From JAIEOG01 sp964519985 (GTDB lineage: Bacteria > Bdellovibrionota > FAC87 > UBA2466): DNA of 21,887 bases. Of this stretch, positions 6,936 through 13,993 are shown one piece after another (the stretch's first letter is position 1; each line of letters starts with the position of its first letter). The position numbers and the translations under genes were made by a program. Where the stretch lies: the NCBI GenBank assembly GCA_964519985.1, contig CAZFMF010000051.1:1-21887 (forward strand), given 5' to 3'. Below the pieces are notes generated by a model. The model saw nothing but the letters and a program-made list of their open reading frames with translations, did not search any database and was not told the origin of the DNA.

Positions 6936-8188
6936 TGCTCTACCGAGTTTGCTACTCTTTTTGGTACCTGTTGATGGTGGCCATTTCCCCCGTGGTCGCG
7001 AAAGTCCGTCGGGGATTGCGCGGACGCGCGGATCTGGTTTGCCGCATTCGCAGTCTGCGCGAGGAATGGTCGGAAGACCCGTACTGGTTTCATTTCGCTT
7101 CAAGCGGTGAGTTCGAACAAGTATTGCCCATTTTGGAAGCACTCAAAGCCCGTGACCCAGAATGTCGGGTCTTCTTAAGCAGCTTTTCCCCCACCGGGCG
7201 CCGGGCGGTGCAACTCGAAGTTGAGCGCCGACGGCGTTCGGACGTTTCCGTGCCCTGGGACGGAGTGGACTATAGCCCTTTGGATTTTCCCCACGCGGTT
7301 CGGGCCTTCTACAACGTCTTGCGGCCCAAAGCCCTCATCGTGGTGAATCGGGAATTTTGGCCCGAGCTTTTTGAAGAAGCCTTCCGCCGCAAAATTCCCG
7401 TGTATGTTTTTGCGACCTACCTTTCCGAACGGGCGCGCAAGCGGGTGCGCTGGTTGCGGCCCTGGTTAGAACGCGTCACTTTTTTGGGAACCACGGATCG
7501 GTCGACGGCGGCTTTCCTGCGGGAGGAGATCGGGGCGAGTTCGGTGGCGGCCATTGGCGACCCGCGGGTCGAGCGGGTCTTACAGCGCCGGCGTTTCAGC
7601 GACTCCACCCGTTTGCCGACGATACCGCAACCCGCGTTTGTCGCCGCCAGCATTTGGGAAGAGGATTTCGAAGCCCTCAAACCCGGATTGCAGCGGCTCT
7701 TGGCCGATGCGCCCTGGACGGTTTTTCTAGTCCCACACGAGTTGGAGCCGGTGTTCCTACACTCGATTGAAGACTGGGCGCACGGGATTGGCGCCGGAAT
7801 TGAGCGGTGGCGCGGACGCGATGTCTCCGCACCATTTTGCCGGGTGGTTTTGGTCGACGAGGTGGGTTGGCTCGCCGAACTCTATCGGCACGCCACCTGG
7901 GCATTCGTGGGCGGAAGTTTTGGGCACAAGGTTCACAATGTCTTGGAACCGGCGGCGTACGGCGTTCCGATCCTGACCGGCCCGCGCATTCACAACTCCT
8001 ACGAGGCGCTCGAGCTGCAACGCCACGGCGCTTTGTTCGCCGCCGCCGATGCGACCCTTTTGCGCGAATGCATCGAGAACTGGTTGAAGTACCCGCAGTC
8101 GGCCACCGAGCAAGGCCAAGGCGCCCTGCGTTTTCTCGAAGAACGTACCGGCGCCGGCCAACGCTATTCTGAAATCCTCACCTCCTAA
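6929..8188 (+). CDS. waaA: 3-deoxy-D-manno-octulosonic acid (Kdo) transferase
   Basis: 419 residues, the usual GT30 length. WaaA attaches Kdo from CMP-Kdo to lipid A precursor at the inner membrane. The N-terminal hydrophobic anchor (LYRVCYSFWYLLMVAIS) is followed by the active-site loop ASSGEFEQ (57-64, Glu61 in the place of the catalytic base). Later come NREFWPEL (140-147), VPHE (268-271) and the nucleotide-binding stretch VGGSFGHKVHNVLEPAA (327-343). Two motifs deviate from the consensus I know: ETELWPN reads NREFWPE, and the glycine-rich HGGHNPLEPA reads GHKVHNVLEPA. The ATG at 6929 has GGGGG 8 nt upstream and overlaps the previous gene by 7 nt; an in-frame ATG at 6935 (TAATG overlap) is the alternative. 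The stop codon lies inside the hairpin at 8181-8213. Confidence 0.92.
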   Translation: MLMLYRVCYSFWYLLMVAISPVVAKVRRGLRGRADLVCRIRSLREEWSEDPYWFHFASSGEFEQVLPILEALKARDPECRVFLSSFSPTGRRAVQLEVERRRRSDVSVPWDGVDYSPLDFPHAVRAFYNVLRPKALIVVNREFWPELFEEAFRRKIPVYVFATYLSERARKRVRWLRPWLERVTFLGTTDRSTAAFLREEIGASSVAAIGDPRVERVLQRRRFSDSTRLPTIPQPAFVAASIWEEDFEALKPGLQRLLADAPWTVFLVPHELEPVFLHSIEDWAHGIGAGIERWRGRDVSAPFCRVVLVDEVGWLAELYRHATWAFVGGSFGHKVHNVLEPAAYGVPILTGPRIHNSYEALELQRHGALFAAADATLLRECIENWLKYPQSATEQGQGALRFLEERTGAGQRYSEILTS

Positions 8189-8213
8189 AAGGTACCCGCT
8201 ACCTTTTAGGAGG
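8181..8213. terminator. 14-bp perfect hairpin between convergent genes, likely bidirectional terminator
   Basis: CCTCCTAAAAGGTA (8181-8194) and TACCTTTTAGGAGG (8200-8213) are exact reverse complements around a 5-nt loop CCCGC. It overlaps the waaA stop codon (8186-8188) and ends 4 bp before the stop of the convergent gene. There is no external T-run; the only T-run (TTTT) lies inside the stem. A smaller hairpin, CGGCT-AAA-AGCCG, follows at 8215-8227. Position and perfection favour a two-way transcription stop or a 3'-end-protecting hairpin. Confidence 0.65.
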
Positions 8214-8217
8214 GCGG

Positions 8218-8889
8218 CTAAAAGCCGAGCAAAAGGGAGAGCCGATACACCAGGCTCTTCCAGTATTCCGCACCCGTTTTCCACAGAAAGTGGAAGCTAT
8301 GGGCGCCAGACAGCTGGGAAGCCACGCTGTAGGGGATGATTTCGGCGTTGGGGAAGACACTGCGGAAGACCGCCAGCGATCGGCCCATGTGGTAGTCGGA
8401 AGTGACGAGGATAAGGCGCCCCGGCGGTCGCCCCTCCAAAAGTTCCTTCGTGAAGAGCGCGTTCTCCACCGTGGAAGAAGCGTTCGATTCAATTTTGATC
8501 TTTTTCCAAATCGTTTGCAGGTTGGCCATCGAGGCCCCCTGCTGATTCACTAGTTCCGTCAGCCCTACCCCTTTGGCCGCCCCGGAAATAATCAGCTGCC
8601 GACTGCCGCGGACCCGCAATAGCTCAAGACTGCGCGGGATACGGCCCATATCGCCCGTCAGGACCACGATAACTTCTTGAGCGTCCGGAGGGGCGGTCAA
8701 TTGCTCGACGCCGGCCCGGGCCTGTTCATGGTAGTAATAGTAGGAAGAGAGAAATCGGACGAAGTCCCAGGTTAGGGCGAGGGGCAGGATCAACAAAACC
8801 AGCCAAACCCACTGCCACGGACTTCCCGGGCTCGGGGCCTCGGGGGTAGATTCCGGTGCGGTCCGGCCCTCGTTTTCGGATCCGTCCAT
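8218..8889 (-). CDS. DUF218 / YdcF-SanA-like membrane-anchored protein
   Basis: 223 residues. A polar, proline-rich N-terminus (1-25) precedes one hydrophobic anchor (about 26-44). The DUF218 core follows: VVLTGDMGRIPRSLELL (75-91), LIISGAA (99-105), ESNASSTVENA (134-144) and LVTSDYHMGRSLAVFR (161-176). These match the conserved strands and the E-S-x-x-T-x-E-N-A and S-x-Y-H-M-x-R motifs of YdcF, SanA and ElyC proteins. Family members are linked to envelope integrity and peptidoglycan or lipid-carrier metabolism, but the biochemical activity is not settled. Its position next to LPS core genes fits an envelope role. No clear ribosome-binding site precedes the ATG at 8889. The gene is divergent from rpmB and convergent with waaA. 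Confidence 0.85.
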   Translation of the reverse strand: MDGSENEGRTAPESTPEAPSPGSPWQWVWLVLLILPLALTWDFVRFLSSYYYYHEQARAGVEQLTAPPDAQEVIVVLTGDMGRIPRSLELLRVRGSRQLIISGAAKGVGLTELVNQQGASMANLQTIWKKIKIESNASSTVENALFTKELLEGRPPGRLILVTSDYHMGRSLAVFRSVFPNAEIIPYSVASQLSGAHSFHFLWKTGAEYWKSLVYRLSLLLGF

Positions 8890-8924
8890 CTCTATAAGGC
8901 TATCCGAAAAGATTCGATTTCGCC

Positions 8925-8954
8925 TTGAATTTTCCTAGGTTCTTCAATAAAACG
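8925..8954 (+). promoter_or_regulatory. Possible sigma-70 promoter for rpmB
   Basis: TTGAAT (8925-8930) and TAAAAC (8949-8954) are separated by 18 bp and lie about 25 bp before the rpmB start, in the short divergent gap 8890-8979. Each hexamer matches four of six consensus bases, so support is moderate to weak. Confidence 0.3.
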
Positions 8955-8979
8955 ACCCTTTCGATGGGAGAAGTGAATC

Positions 8980-9225
8980 GTGGCTAGGCGATGTGTTTTC
9001 TGTGAAAAAATGCCGATGGTGGCTCACAAAGTGAGTCACTCCAATATCAAAACCAAGACGCGCAACTTCCCCAATCTTCAGCGGGTGCGGTTGAGTTTAA
9101 ATGGCGTGAACCAACGCGCCTACGTTTGCACCCGTTGTTTGCGGACCGGTTTAGCCATGAAACCCAAAGTGAATCGTTTCGTCGCCAAAGCCCCCGCGGC
9201 CGACAAGGCCGAAGCGGCCACCTGA
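8980..9225 (+). CDS. rpmB: 50S ribosomal protein L28, zinc-ribbon form
   Basis: 81 residues, the normal size. The N-terminus MARRCVFCEK, the central NIKTKTRNFPNLQRVR and the CTRCLRTG motif are those of L28, a late-assembling large-subunit protein. Four cysteines, C5/C8 and C50/C53, form a zinc-ribbon pair, so this is the C+ form; many bacteria carry a C- paralogue lacking them that is induced in zinc starvation. The start is a GTG with GGGAGA about 10 nt upstream. The last dozen residues are an Ala/Lys/Glu-rich tail. It stands alone, without rpmG next to it. A small ATCCC-GCTC-GGGAT hairpin overlaps the stop but has no T-run. Confidence 0.95.
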   Translation: MARRCVFCEKMPMVAHKVSHSNIKTKTRNFPNLQRVRLSLNGVNQRAYVCTRCLRTGLAMKPKVNRFVAKAPAADKAEAAT

Positions 9226-9341
9226 TCCCGCTCGGGATTGAACCAAAACCAGTTCAGTCGTGAAACATTGCGTTGTGGGTTTGTGCCTACGACGAGTGAT
9301 GGCACGCCTTGCATTCTAGCCACCCTCAAAAGGGAGACAGC

Positions 9342-10304
9342 ATGCAAAACGAAACCATCGTGGGGAATTCCCCTGCACTTCGAAAACTTCTGGAAATCGC
9401 GGACGACTACGCCACGACCGCTTGGCCCATCCTCATTCTCGGCGAAACGGGGGTGGGAAAAGAACTCCTCGCCCGCCGGATCCATGGCCGATCGCTTTCT
9501 CAGAAGGGACTTTTTGCGGGCGTGAATTGCGGCGCCATTCCCGCCACTCTTTTTGAAAGTGAATTGTTCGGGTACGAGCGGGGGGCCTTTACCGGCGCAC
9601 TGCAAAGCCAACGGGGCCTGATTCGCTCGGCGCACGACGGCACCCTATTTCTCGACGAGATTGGTGAAATGGACGCGGCGGCGCAAGTGAAGCTTCTGCG
9701 CTGGTTGGACACCGGCGAAGTTCGACCGTTGGGGTCAAGTCGCTACGAAAAGGCGCTGCCCCGCTTAATCGCCGCAACCCACGTGGATCTGGCCCGTGCG
9801 GTAGCGGCCGGAACGTTTCGTCTGGACCTTTTAGAGCGCCTCAGCGTCCTGACCTTGCGGGTGCCCCCGCTGCGCGAGCGGCGGGCCGACATCCGGGCGA
9901 TCGCTCTTTGCCTGCTCGAGAAATATCGCGCCCACTACACCGATGAGGCGCTCGAACCGCTCATCGACTATTCTTGGCCGGGGAATGTCCGGCAGTTGCG
10001 CAACGTGGTCGTTCGGGCCGTCGCGCGCGGCCGAGGGATCGTGACCCGGGAGTTGATATCGGGGTTGATGCAAGATGAGGAGAGCCTGGCCGCCGCCCTT
10101 TCCGAGCGGGCCGATATTTCGGAGAGTCCTTTGGCGGACATCGAAAAGCGCGTTATCATCGACCGCATTCGCCGCTGCCATGGTAACAAGAAGCGGGCGG
10201 CAAAAGAGTTAGGCATTGCGAAATCGACTTTGCATGAAAAAATCCGGCGCTGGAAACTGGATGAAGGTTCGGTGCCTACTCGGCTTGTGCCTGTGGGCAG
10301 TTAG
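9342..10304 (+). CDS. Sigma-54-dependent transcriptional activator without sensor domain
   Basis: 320 residues, consisting of an AAA+ central domain and a Fis-type DNA-binding domain only. Walker A is GETGVGKE (34-41), the sigma-54 contact loop GAFTGA is intact (81-86), and Walker B is GTLFLDEIGEM (100-110). The arginine-rich FRLDLLERL...PPLRER region (159-180) and WPGNVRQLRN (212-221) complete the ATPase. A helix-turn-helix lies at about 281-304 (NKKRAAKELGIAKSTLHEKI). There is no receiver, PAS or GAF domain, so like PspF it must be controlled in trans or by expression level. The chosen ATG at 9342 has AGGGAG 6 nt upstream; an upstream in-frame ATG at 9309 lacks one. The exported protein gene overlaps its 3' end, suggesting an operon. 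Its target promoters are not visible here. Confidence 0.93.
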   Translation: MQNETIVGNSPALRKLLEIADDYATTAWPILILGETGVGKELLARRIHGRSLSQKGLFAGVNCGAIPATLFESELFGYERGAFTGALQSQRGLIRSAHDGTLFLDEIGEMDAAAQVKLLRWLDTGEVRPLGSSRYEKALPRLIAATHVDLARAVAAGTFRLDLLERLSVLTLRVPPLRERRADIRAIALCLLEKYRAHYTDEALEPLIDYSWPGNVRQLRNVVVRAVARGRGIVTRELISGLMQDEESLAAALSERADISESPLADIEKRVIIDRIRRCHGNKKRAAKELGIAKSTLHEKIRRWKLDEGSVPTRLVPVGS

Positions 10305-11055
10305 CGTCCAAGCGGACCCGATCCGCCGCCTTTGGTATCTCGAGCACTTGGCCCTGCCCTTCGAAGCCCAACCGTCGGGCAAGAGCCGCCACCAACTGGG
10401 GCTCGATGCGATGCTTTACCCGGATGCCGCTTCCACCCGGGCCAAGGCGCTCGTGGATTTGGATTTTATCGACATCGGCTTCGTTGCCTCCCAACGCTTA
10501 TTTTTTTCGTCCACTTCGGAAGGCGTAGCTCTGAAGAGCGGGCTAGCCGGTGAATCACGGGCGGTCGGGATGGAAATTGGCCGGTACCGCGTCAACTCGA
10601 GTGGATTGCATGGCCGAATTTCGGCTGCAATCTTGTCCTTTTCACCCAATGCCCCGTCGTTTTGGAAACTCACCCTAGCCACCGGAGCGCTGCCTTCGGC
10701 GCAATTGCCGTGGGATTTTCGACTCGCGTTTTCGTTTTTTCTTTCTTTTGATCACCGCAACGATTTCACCGTGCTGCGGGCGGAGACGGCACGCCACTAC
10801 GTCTTGGGTAGCGGGTTCCTCGATGTTGGGGGTTTTCTTTCCTGGGGACAGGCCTTGCGGTCGGCGCCCACCGAGGGGGAAAGCATGCAGATTTCGCTGG
10901 GGCCCACCGCGACGTACACCTCGGCGATTGGAAAGCTATCGCTCTCCATTCCACTACGGGTGTGGATCGACCGCGCGCTGGTAGGTGCTACGTTGGCCTA
11001 CCGCAGTGACTTCGGCAATCCGTCCATCGCCCTGGGCTGGCAGATCCCACTTTAA
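10261..11055 (+). CDS. Exported protein of unknown function, possibly an outer-membrane beta-barrel
   Basis: 264 residues from the ATG at 10261. Residues 1-18 (MKVRCLLGLCLWAVSVQA) form a signal peptide with an Ala-x-Ala-like site before DPIRR. The mature protein has many alternating polar/hydrophobic stretches with Gly and aromatics (for example LVGATLAYRSDF and PSIALGWQIPL at the very end), the look of beta-strands in a small barrel. The last residue is Leu rather than the usual Phe or Trp. The start lies 44 nt inside the sigma-54 activator gene; ATGs at 10216 and 10234 would give a longer n-region. No strong ribosome-binding site is present at any of them, so coupling is likely. Family not recognised. 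The gene ends 2 nt from the convergent gene. Confidence 0.7.
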   Translation: MKVRCLLGLCLWAVSVQADPIRRLWYLEHLALPFEAQPSGKSRHQLGLDAMLYPDAASTRAKALVDLDFIDIGFVASQRLFFSSTSEGVALKSGLAGESRAVGMEIGRYRVNSSGLHGRISAAILSFSPNAPSFWKLTLATGALPSAQLPWDFRLAFSFFLSFDHRNDFTVLRAETARHYVLGSGFLDVGGFLSWGQALRSAPTEGESMQISLGPTATYTSAIGKLSLSIPLRVWIDRALVGATLAYRSDFGNPSIALGWQIPL

Positions 11056-11057
11056 GA

Positions 11058-12065
11058 TCAATGGTTGGTTTTCGGCGCGGCACTTTTTCCTCGGTCGTGC
11101 GCGCTGGGCTCGGCGATTAAGCGCTGAGCGTCGTCTTCACGGGTTTTGACGAAGTCGCGGAAGATCGCTTTGCGGGACGCGGTTTCACCGCTGACGTCGC
11201 GCTTTTCAAAGCCATTGAAAAGCTCTTCAGCTTTTTGTCTAAAATCACTGGCCGAGAGATCGAGTTCCCCCAGCGGGCCACCTTGCTCGGCCACGAAGTC
11301 GCGATAGTCCACATAGTCTTTGAACGTATAAGGTTTTTGGCGACCCGCGAGATCGCTAAGGGACTCTTCAAATGCTTCACGATCTTTGCGCTCTTGCGCT
11401 TGATCGATTTCGTCTTGTTTTTTGCTTTGGTCGTCACTTTTTTCTCCTCGGTTGCCGGGATTTCCCAGCGTGGCAAATGTTTTTTCGTCCCGATCGCCAA
11501 AGGTACTCGTCGGCGGTTCGGCAAAGGGTGCCAGTCCCGGATCCGCTTGTGGCAGGACGGCGGGTGCGCGATTGGCGGAAGGCGAAAGCCCGGTCAAGTA
11601 GCCTTCCAAGGGATTGGCGACCGAGACGCCGGGAACGGCGCGAACGGGTTCGACCAGGTCACGGATTTTGTCGACGTCGAGTGGAAAACCCGCCGATCCG
11701 TATCCCGGAAAAGCACTGGAACGGGACACCGACGCTTCGCCCACTGGCGATGCTTGTTCGTCGGTGCGGACCGCCGCATCGGTGGTATCGATCGCGTCCG
11801 TGGTGCGGGACGACTCGCCGGGGGCGGGACGATTTTGCGTCACACTTGCCGCGGTCGCCGGAGCACTGATCGGAGCCAACGCCGCAATCCGCCGGTCCAA
11901 CTGGAATTCCCGCGTTTCGCGCAAAGCGGAGTTGAGCGTTTCGAGATTTCCGAAGTCGAAGAAAGACTCGGGGTTGTTTTCCGACTCCTCCATCTCGCCC
12001 ACGGAGCGCGCGAAGCTTGGCACTGCCAAAACGACCGCACTGAAAATAACGTACTTGCTCAACAT
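11058..12065 (-). CDS. Exported low-complexity protein of unknown function
   Basis: 335 residues. The signal peptide is MLSKYVIFSAVVLAVPSFA (1-19). The mature N-terminus is acidic (SVGEMEESENNPESFFDFGN). A long Ser/Thr/Pro/Ala-rich region (about 60-200) that looks disordered follows, then a highly charged Lys/Glu/Asp/Gln stretch (about 205-245) and a mixed helical C-terminus with YTFKDYVDYRDFVAEQGG-like aromatics. It is probably periplasmic or surface-exposed. The gene has its own leader of about 190 nt and a candidate promoter before ribH ends, and it converges with the barrel-like gene with only 2 bp between stops. I do not recognise a family. The + strand open frames across it are antisense shadows. 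Confidence 0.75.
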   Translation of the reverse strand: MLSKYVIFSAVVLAVPSFARSVGEMEESENNPESFFDFGNLETLNSALRETREFQLDRRIAALAPISAPATAASVTQNRPAPGESSRTTDAIDTTDAAVRTDEQASPVGEASVSRSSAFPGYGSAGFPLDVDKIRDLVEPVRAVPGVSVANPLEGYLTGLSPSANRAPAVLPQADPGLAPFAEPPTSTFGDRDEKTFATLGNPGNRGEKSDDQSKKQDEIDQAQERKDREAFEESLSDLAGRQKPYTFKDYVDYRDFVAEQGGPLGELDLSASDFRQKAEELFNGFEKRDVSGETASRKAIFRDFVKTREDDAQRLIAEPSAHDRGKSAAPKTNH

Positions 12066-12115
12066 TCACTTCATTGGAGTGCAAGGGCGGGACCGAGAAA
12101 ATGTATTCCGGGAGT

Positions 12116-12133
12116 CGCGCGATCAAGCGCGCG
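12116..12133. other. CGCGCG hairpin in the leader of the exported protein gene
   Basis: CGCGCG (12116-12121), loop ATCAAG and CGCGCG (12128-12133) make a 6-bp stem about 50 nt before the start codon of the minus-strand gene. It is too far from the start to block the ribosome directly. The rest of 12066-12300 (235 bases) holds a possible promoter and nothing else recognisable. Confidence 0.35.
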
Positions 12134-12265
12134 TTTCAATTCACAAAAAACGCGGAGGATCTTTTCGTCGGACGATGACAAATCCCGCTTCGCTGGCGAG
12201 GAGTTGCACGCGCACCTTCGGACCACAGAGGGTGGCGAGGCGAAAAAGAATCAATAATTCCGGTA

Positions 12266-12294
12266 TTTATAGTCGTTACTTGTCAAACTTTCGA
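12266..12294 (-). promoter_or_regulatory. Possible sigma-70 promoter for the exported protein gene
   Basis: On the minus strand TCGAAA (12294-12289) and TATAAA (12271-12266) are 17 bp apart, just after the ribH stop. A TTGACA hexamer overlaps (12286-12281) but has no -10 at a usable distance. The promoter would give a leader of roughly 190 nt. Confidence 0.3.
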
Positions 12295-12300
12295 GCGCCG

Positions 12301-12777
12301 TCAACTTCGTCCCGCGGGCAACGCTTTCAGGACCGCGACGGTTTCTACCGCCGCATCGATCGCATCGCGCCCCTTGTGGCCGTGGCGCCCGCCGACGCGT
12401 TCTTGCGCTTGCGCGTCGTTGTCCGTCGTCAGTACGCCAAAGATGACCGGCACTCCGTGTTGGAGCGCGACTTGTTGGCAGCCGTTGGACACTTGCGTGC
12501 AAACGTAGTCGTAGTGATCGGTATCACCGCGAATCACCGCACCTAAAGTCACCACCGCTTCGTATAATCCGGACTGCGCTAGCTTTTGCGCGGCCAGGGG
12601 AATCTCTACGGCACCCGGGACGTAGACAATGCTCACCTGTTTTTCCTCAAACCCACGCTCAACCAGGCGCTCACGCGCGCCCTCCAGAAGCTTATCGGTG
12701 ATCTCGGCGTTAAACCGACTGACGACCAGCGCAATCGGGAAATGGGCTTCGGCATTTCGGGAATCGTAAATCGGCAT
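12301..12777 (-). CDS. ribH: 6,7-dimethyl-8-ribityllumazine synthase
   Basis: 158 residues, normal for lumazine synthase, which condenses 3,4-dihydroxy-2-butanone 4-phosphate with the ribitylamino-uracil to give lumazine, the substrate of riboflavin synthase. Visible signatures: VVSRFNAEIT (Phe22-Asn23 in the substrate pocket), VPGAVEIP (53-60), GAVIRGDTDHYDYV (79-92, catalytic His88) and GVLTTDNDAQAQER (114-127). The last is GVLTT-x3-EQA in most homologues; here the Glu is Asp. It is the last gene of the rib operon, 10 nt after ribBA. Its ribosome-binding site, TAGGAAAAG, includes the ribBA stop codon TAG, so the two are tightly linked. Confidence 0.96.
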   Translation of the reverse strand: MPIYDSRNAEAHFPIALVVSRFNAEITDKLLEGARERLVERGFEEKQVSIVYVPGAVEIPLAAQKLAQSGLYEAVVTLGAVIRGDTDHYDYVCTQVSNGCQQVALQHGVPVIFGVLTTDNDAQAQERVGGRHGHKGRDAIDAAVETVAVLKALPAGRS

Positions 12778-12787
12778 CGCACTTTTC

Positions 12788-13993
12788 CTAAAAAGTCAGT
12801 AGGTGTCCCAGCTTTTCGCGCTTGGTGCGCAGATACTCAATATTGCTTCCGGTCGGTTCCATCTCAATGGGTAAACGTTCCACGATCTCGATACCGAAAC
12901 CGGATAGCCCGTAGATCTTGCGCGGGTTGTTCGTGAGTAGCTTGAGCTGGCGCACCCCCAGTGCCCGGAGGATTTGCGCGCCGATCCCGTAATCGCGTTG
13001 ATCTTCCTTAAAACCCAGTTCGTGGTTCGCTTGGACGGTATCGCGCCCCTGATCCTGAAGGCCGTAGGCCTTGATCTTGTTCGCGAGCCCAATGCCGCGG
13101 CCCTCTTGGCGCATATAGAGCAAAATGCCGCCTTCCTCGCCGATTTTTTTGAGCGAAGCGGCGAGCTGCCAACCACAATCGCAACGGGCGGAACCAAAGG
13201 TGTCGCCGGTCAGACACTCGGAATGAGCGCGCACCAAAACGGGTTGCGAGTAATCAATCGGTTCGGAGCGCAGCACCACGTGCTGAGCCCCATTCACCCG
13301 GCTTTCAAACACATCGATTTCAAACCTTCCGTACGGGTCGAGCGGCAAATGCGCGGTCGAGACGCGTTCGACGAGCGATTCGGTGCGCGTGCGGTAGGCA
13401 ATGAGGTCCGCGACCGAGACAATGCGCAACCCGTGCTGCTCGGCAAAGGGCACTAAGTCCTTCATCCGGGCCATGCTGCCGTCGTCATTCATGATCTCGC
13501 AAATTACCGCGGCCGGCGCGCGACCGGCTAGGCGCGCCAAATCCACGCCGCCTTCGGTTTGTCCGGCGCGGACTAAAACGCCGCCCTCTTTCGCGCGCAG
13601 CGGAAAAATATGTCCGGGCATCACCAGATCGGCGGGCTGGCTTTTTGGATCAATGGCGACCGCAATCGTGTGCGATCGGTCGGCGGCCGAGATTCCCGTG
13701 GTCACCCCGTGGGCCGCCTCAATCGAAACGGTAAAGCCGGTGCTAAAGCGCGAGGTGTTGTTTTCGACCATCATCGGAACCTGCATTCGATCGAGGTCTT
13801 GCGAAGTCATGGCGAGGCAGATGAGACCGCGCGCGTGCTTGGCCATGAAATTGATTTTCTCGGGTGTGACCGCATCGGCCGCGAAAACGAGATCGCCTTC
13901 GTTTTCACGATCCTCGTCGTCAACCAAGATCAACATTTTGCCTTGGCGCAGGTCTTCTAGCGCCGCTTCAATGGACGGGATGGGGTTCGTCAT
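12788..13993 (-). CDS. ribBA: Bifunctional 3,4-dihydroxy-2-butanone-4-phosphate synthase / GTP cyclohydrolase II
   Basis: 401 residues, full length. The N-terminal RibB domain (about 1-200) makes the four-carbon unit from ribulose 5-phosphate; its metal loop is DDEDRENEGD (25-34). The C-terminal RibA domain (about 205-401) opens GTP, the first step of the pyrimidine branch; its zinc ligands are C260, C271 and C273 in SECLTGDTFGSARCDCG, with MRQEGRGIGL (294-303) and LTNNPRK following. One deviation: the RibB motif RxGHTEA reads RAGQTEGG (142-149), so Gln145 stands where the usual metal-binding His is. I believe this Gln form occurs in other bacteria but cannot check. It overlaps the ribE stop by 26 nt, with GGAG and AGAGG in front of the ATG. 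Confidence 0.96.
   Translation of the reverse strand: MTNPIPSIEAALEDLRQGKMLILVDDEDRENEGDLVFAADAVTPEKINFMAKHARGLICLAMTSQDLDRMQVPMMVENNTSRFSTGFTVSIEAAHGVTTGISAADRSHTIAVAIDPKSQPADLVMPGHIFPLRAKEGGVLVRAGQTEGGVDLARLAGRAPAAVICEIMNDDGSMARMKDLVPFAEQHGLRIVSVADLIAYRTRTESLVERVSTAHLPLDPYGRFEIDVFESRVNGAQHVVLRSEPIDYSQPVLVRAHSECLTGDTFGSARCDCGWQLAASLKKIGEEGGILLYMRQEGRGIGLANKIKAYGLQDQGRDTVQANHELGFKEDQRDYGIGAQILRALGVRQLKLLTNNPRKIYGLSGFGIEIVERLPIEMEPTGSNIEYLRTKREKLGHLLTF

Noticed and set aside
9300..9316. Sigma-54 promoter look-alike TGGCACG...TTGCA before the sigma-54 activator
   Set aside because: The GG and GC elements are 8 bp apart instead of the required 10; sigma-54 does not tolerate this spacing.
12241..12262. 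Intrinsic terminator of the rib operon (GAAT...ATTC then TTTTT on the minus strand)
   Set aside because: The stem is only 4 bp and AT-rich; not convincing despite the T-run.
12258..12286. TTGACA (minus strand, 12286-12281) as a promoter with TATAAA at 12271-12266
   Set aside because: The spacer would be only 9 bp; the TCGAAA hexamer 17 bp from TATAAA is preferred.
11235..12546. Two long + strand open frames (340 and 310 codons) across 11235-12546
   Set aside because: They are antisense to the exported protein with a clean signal peptide and to ribH, and have basic, low-quality composition.
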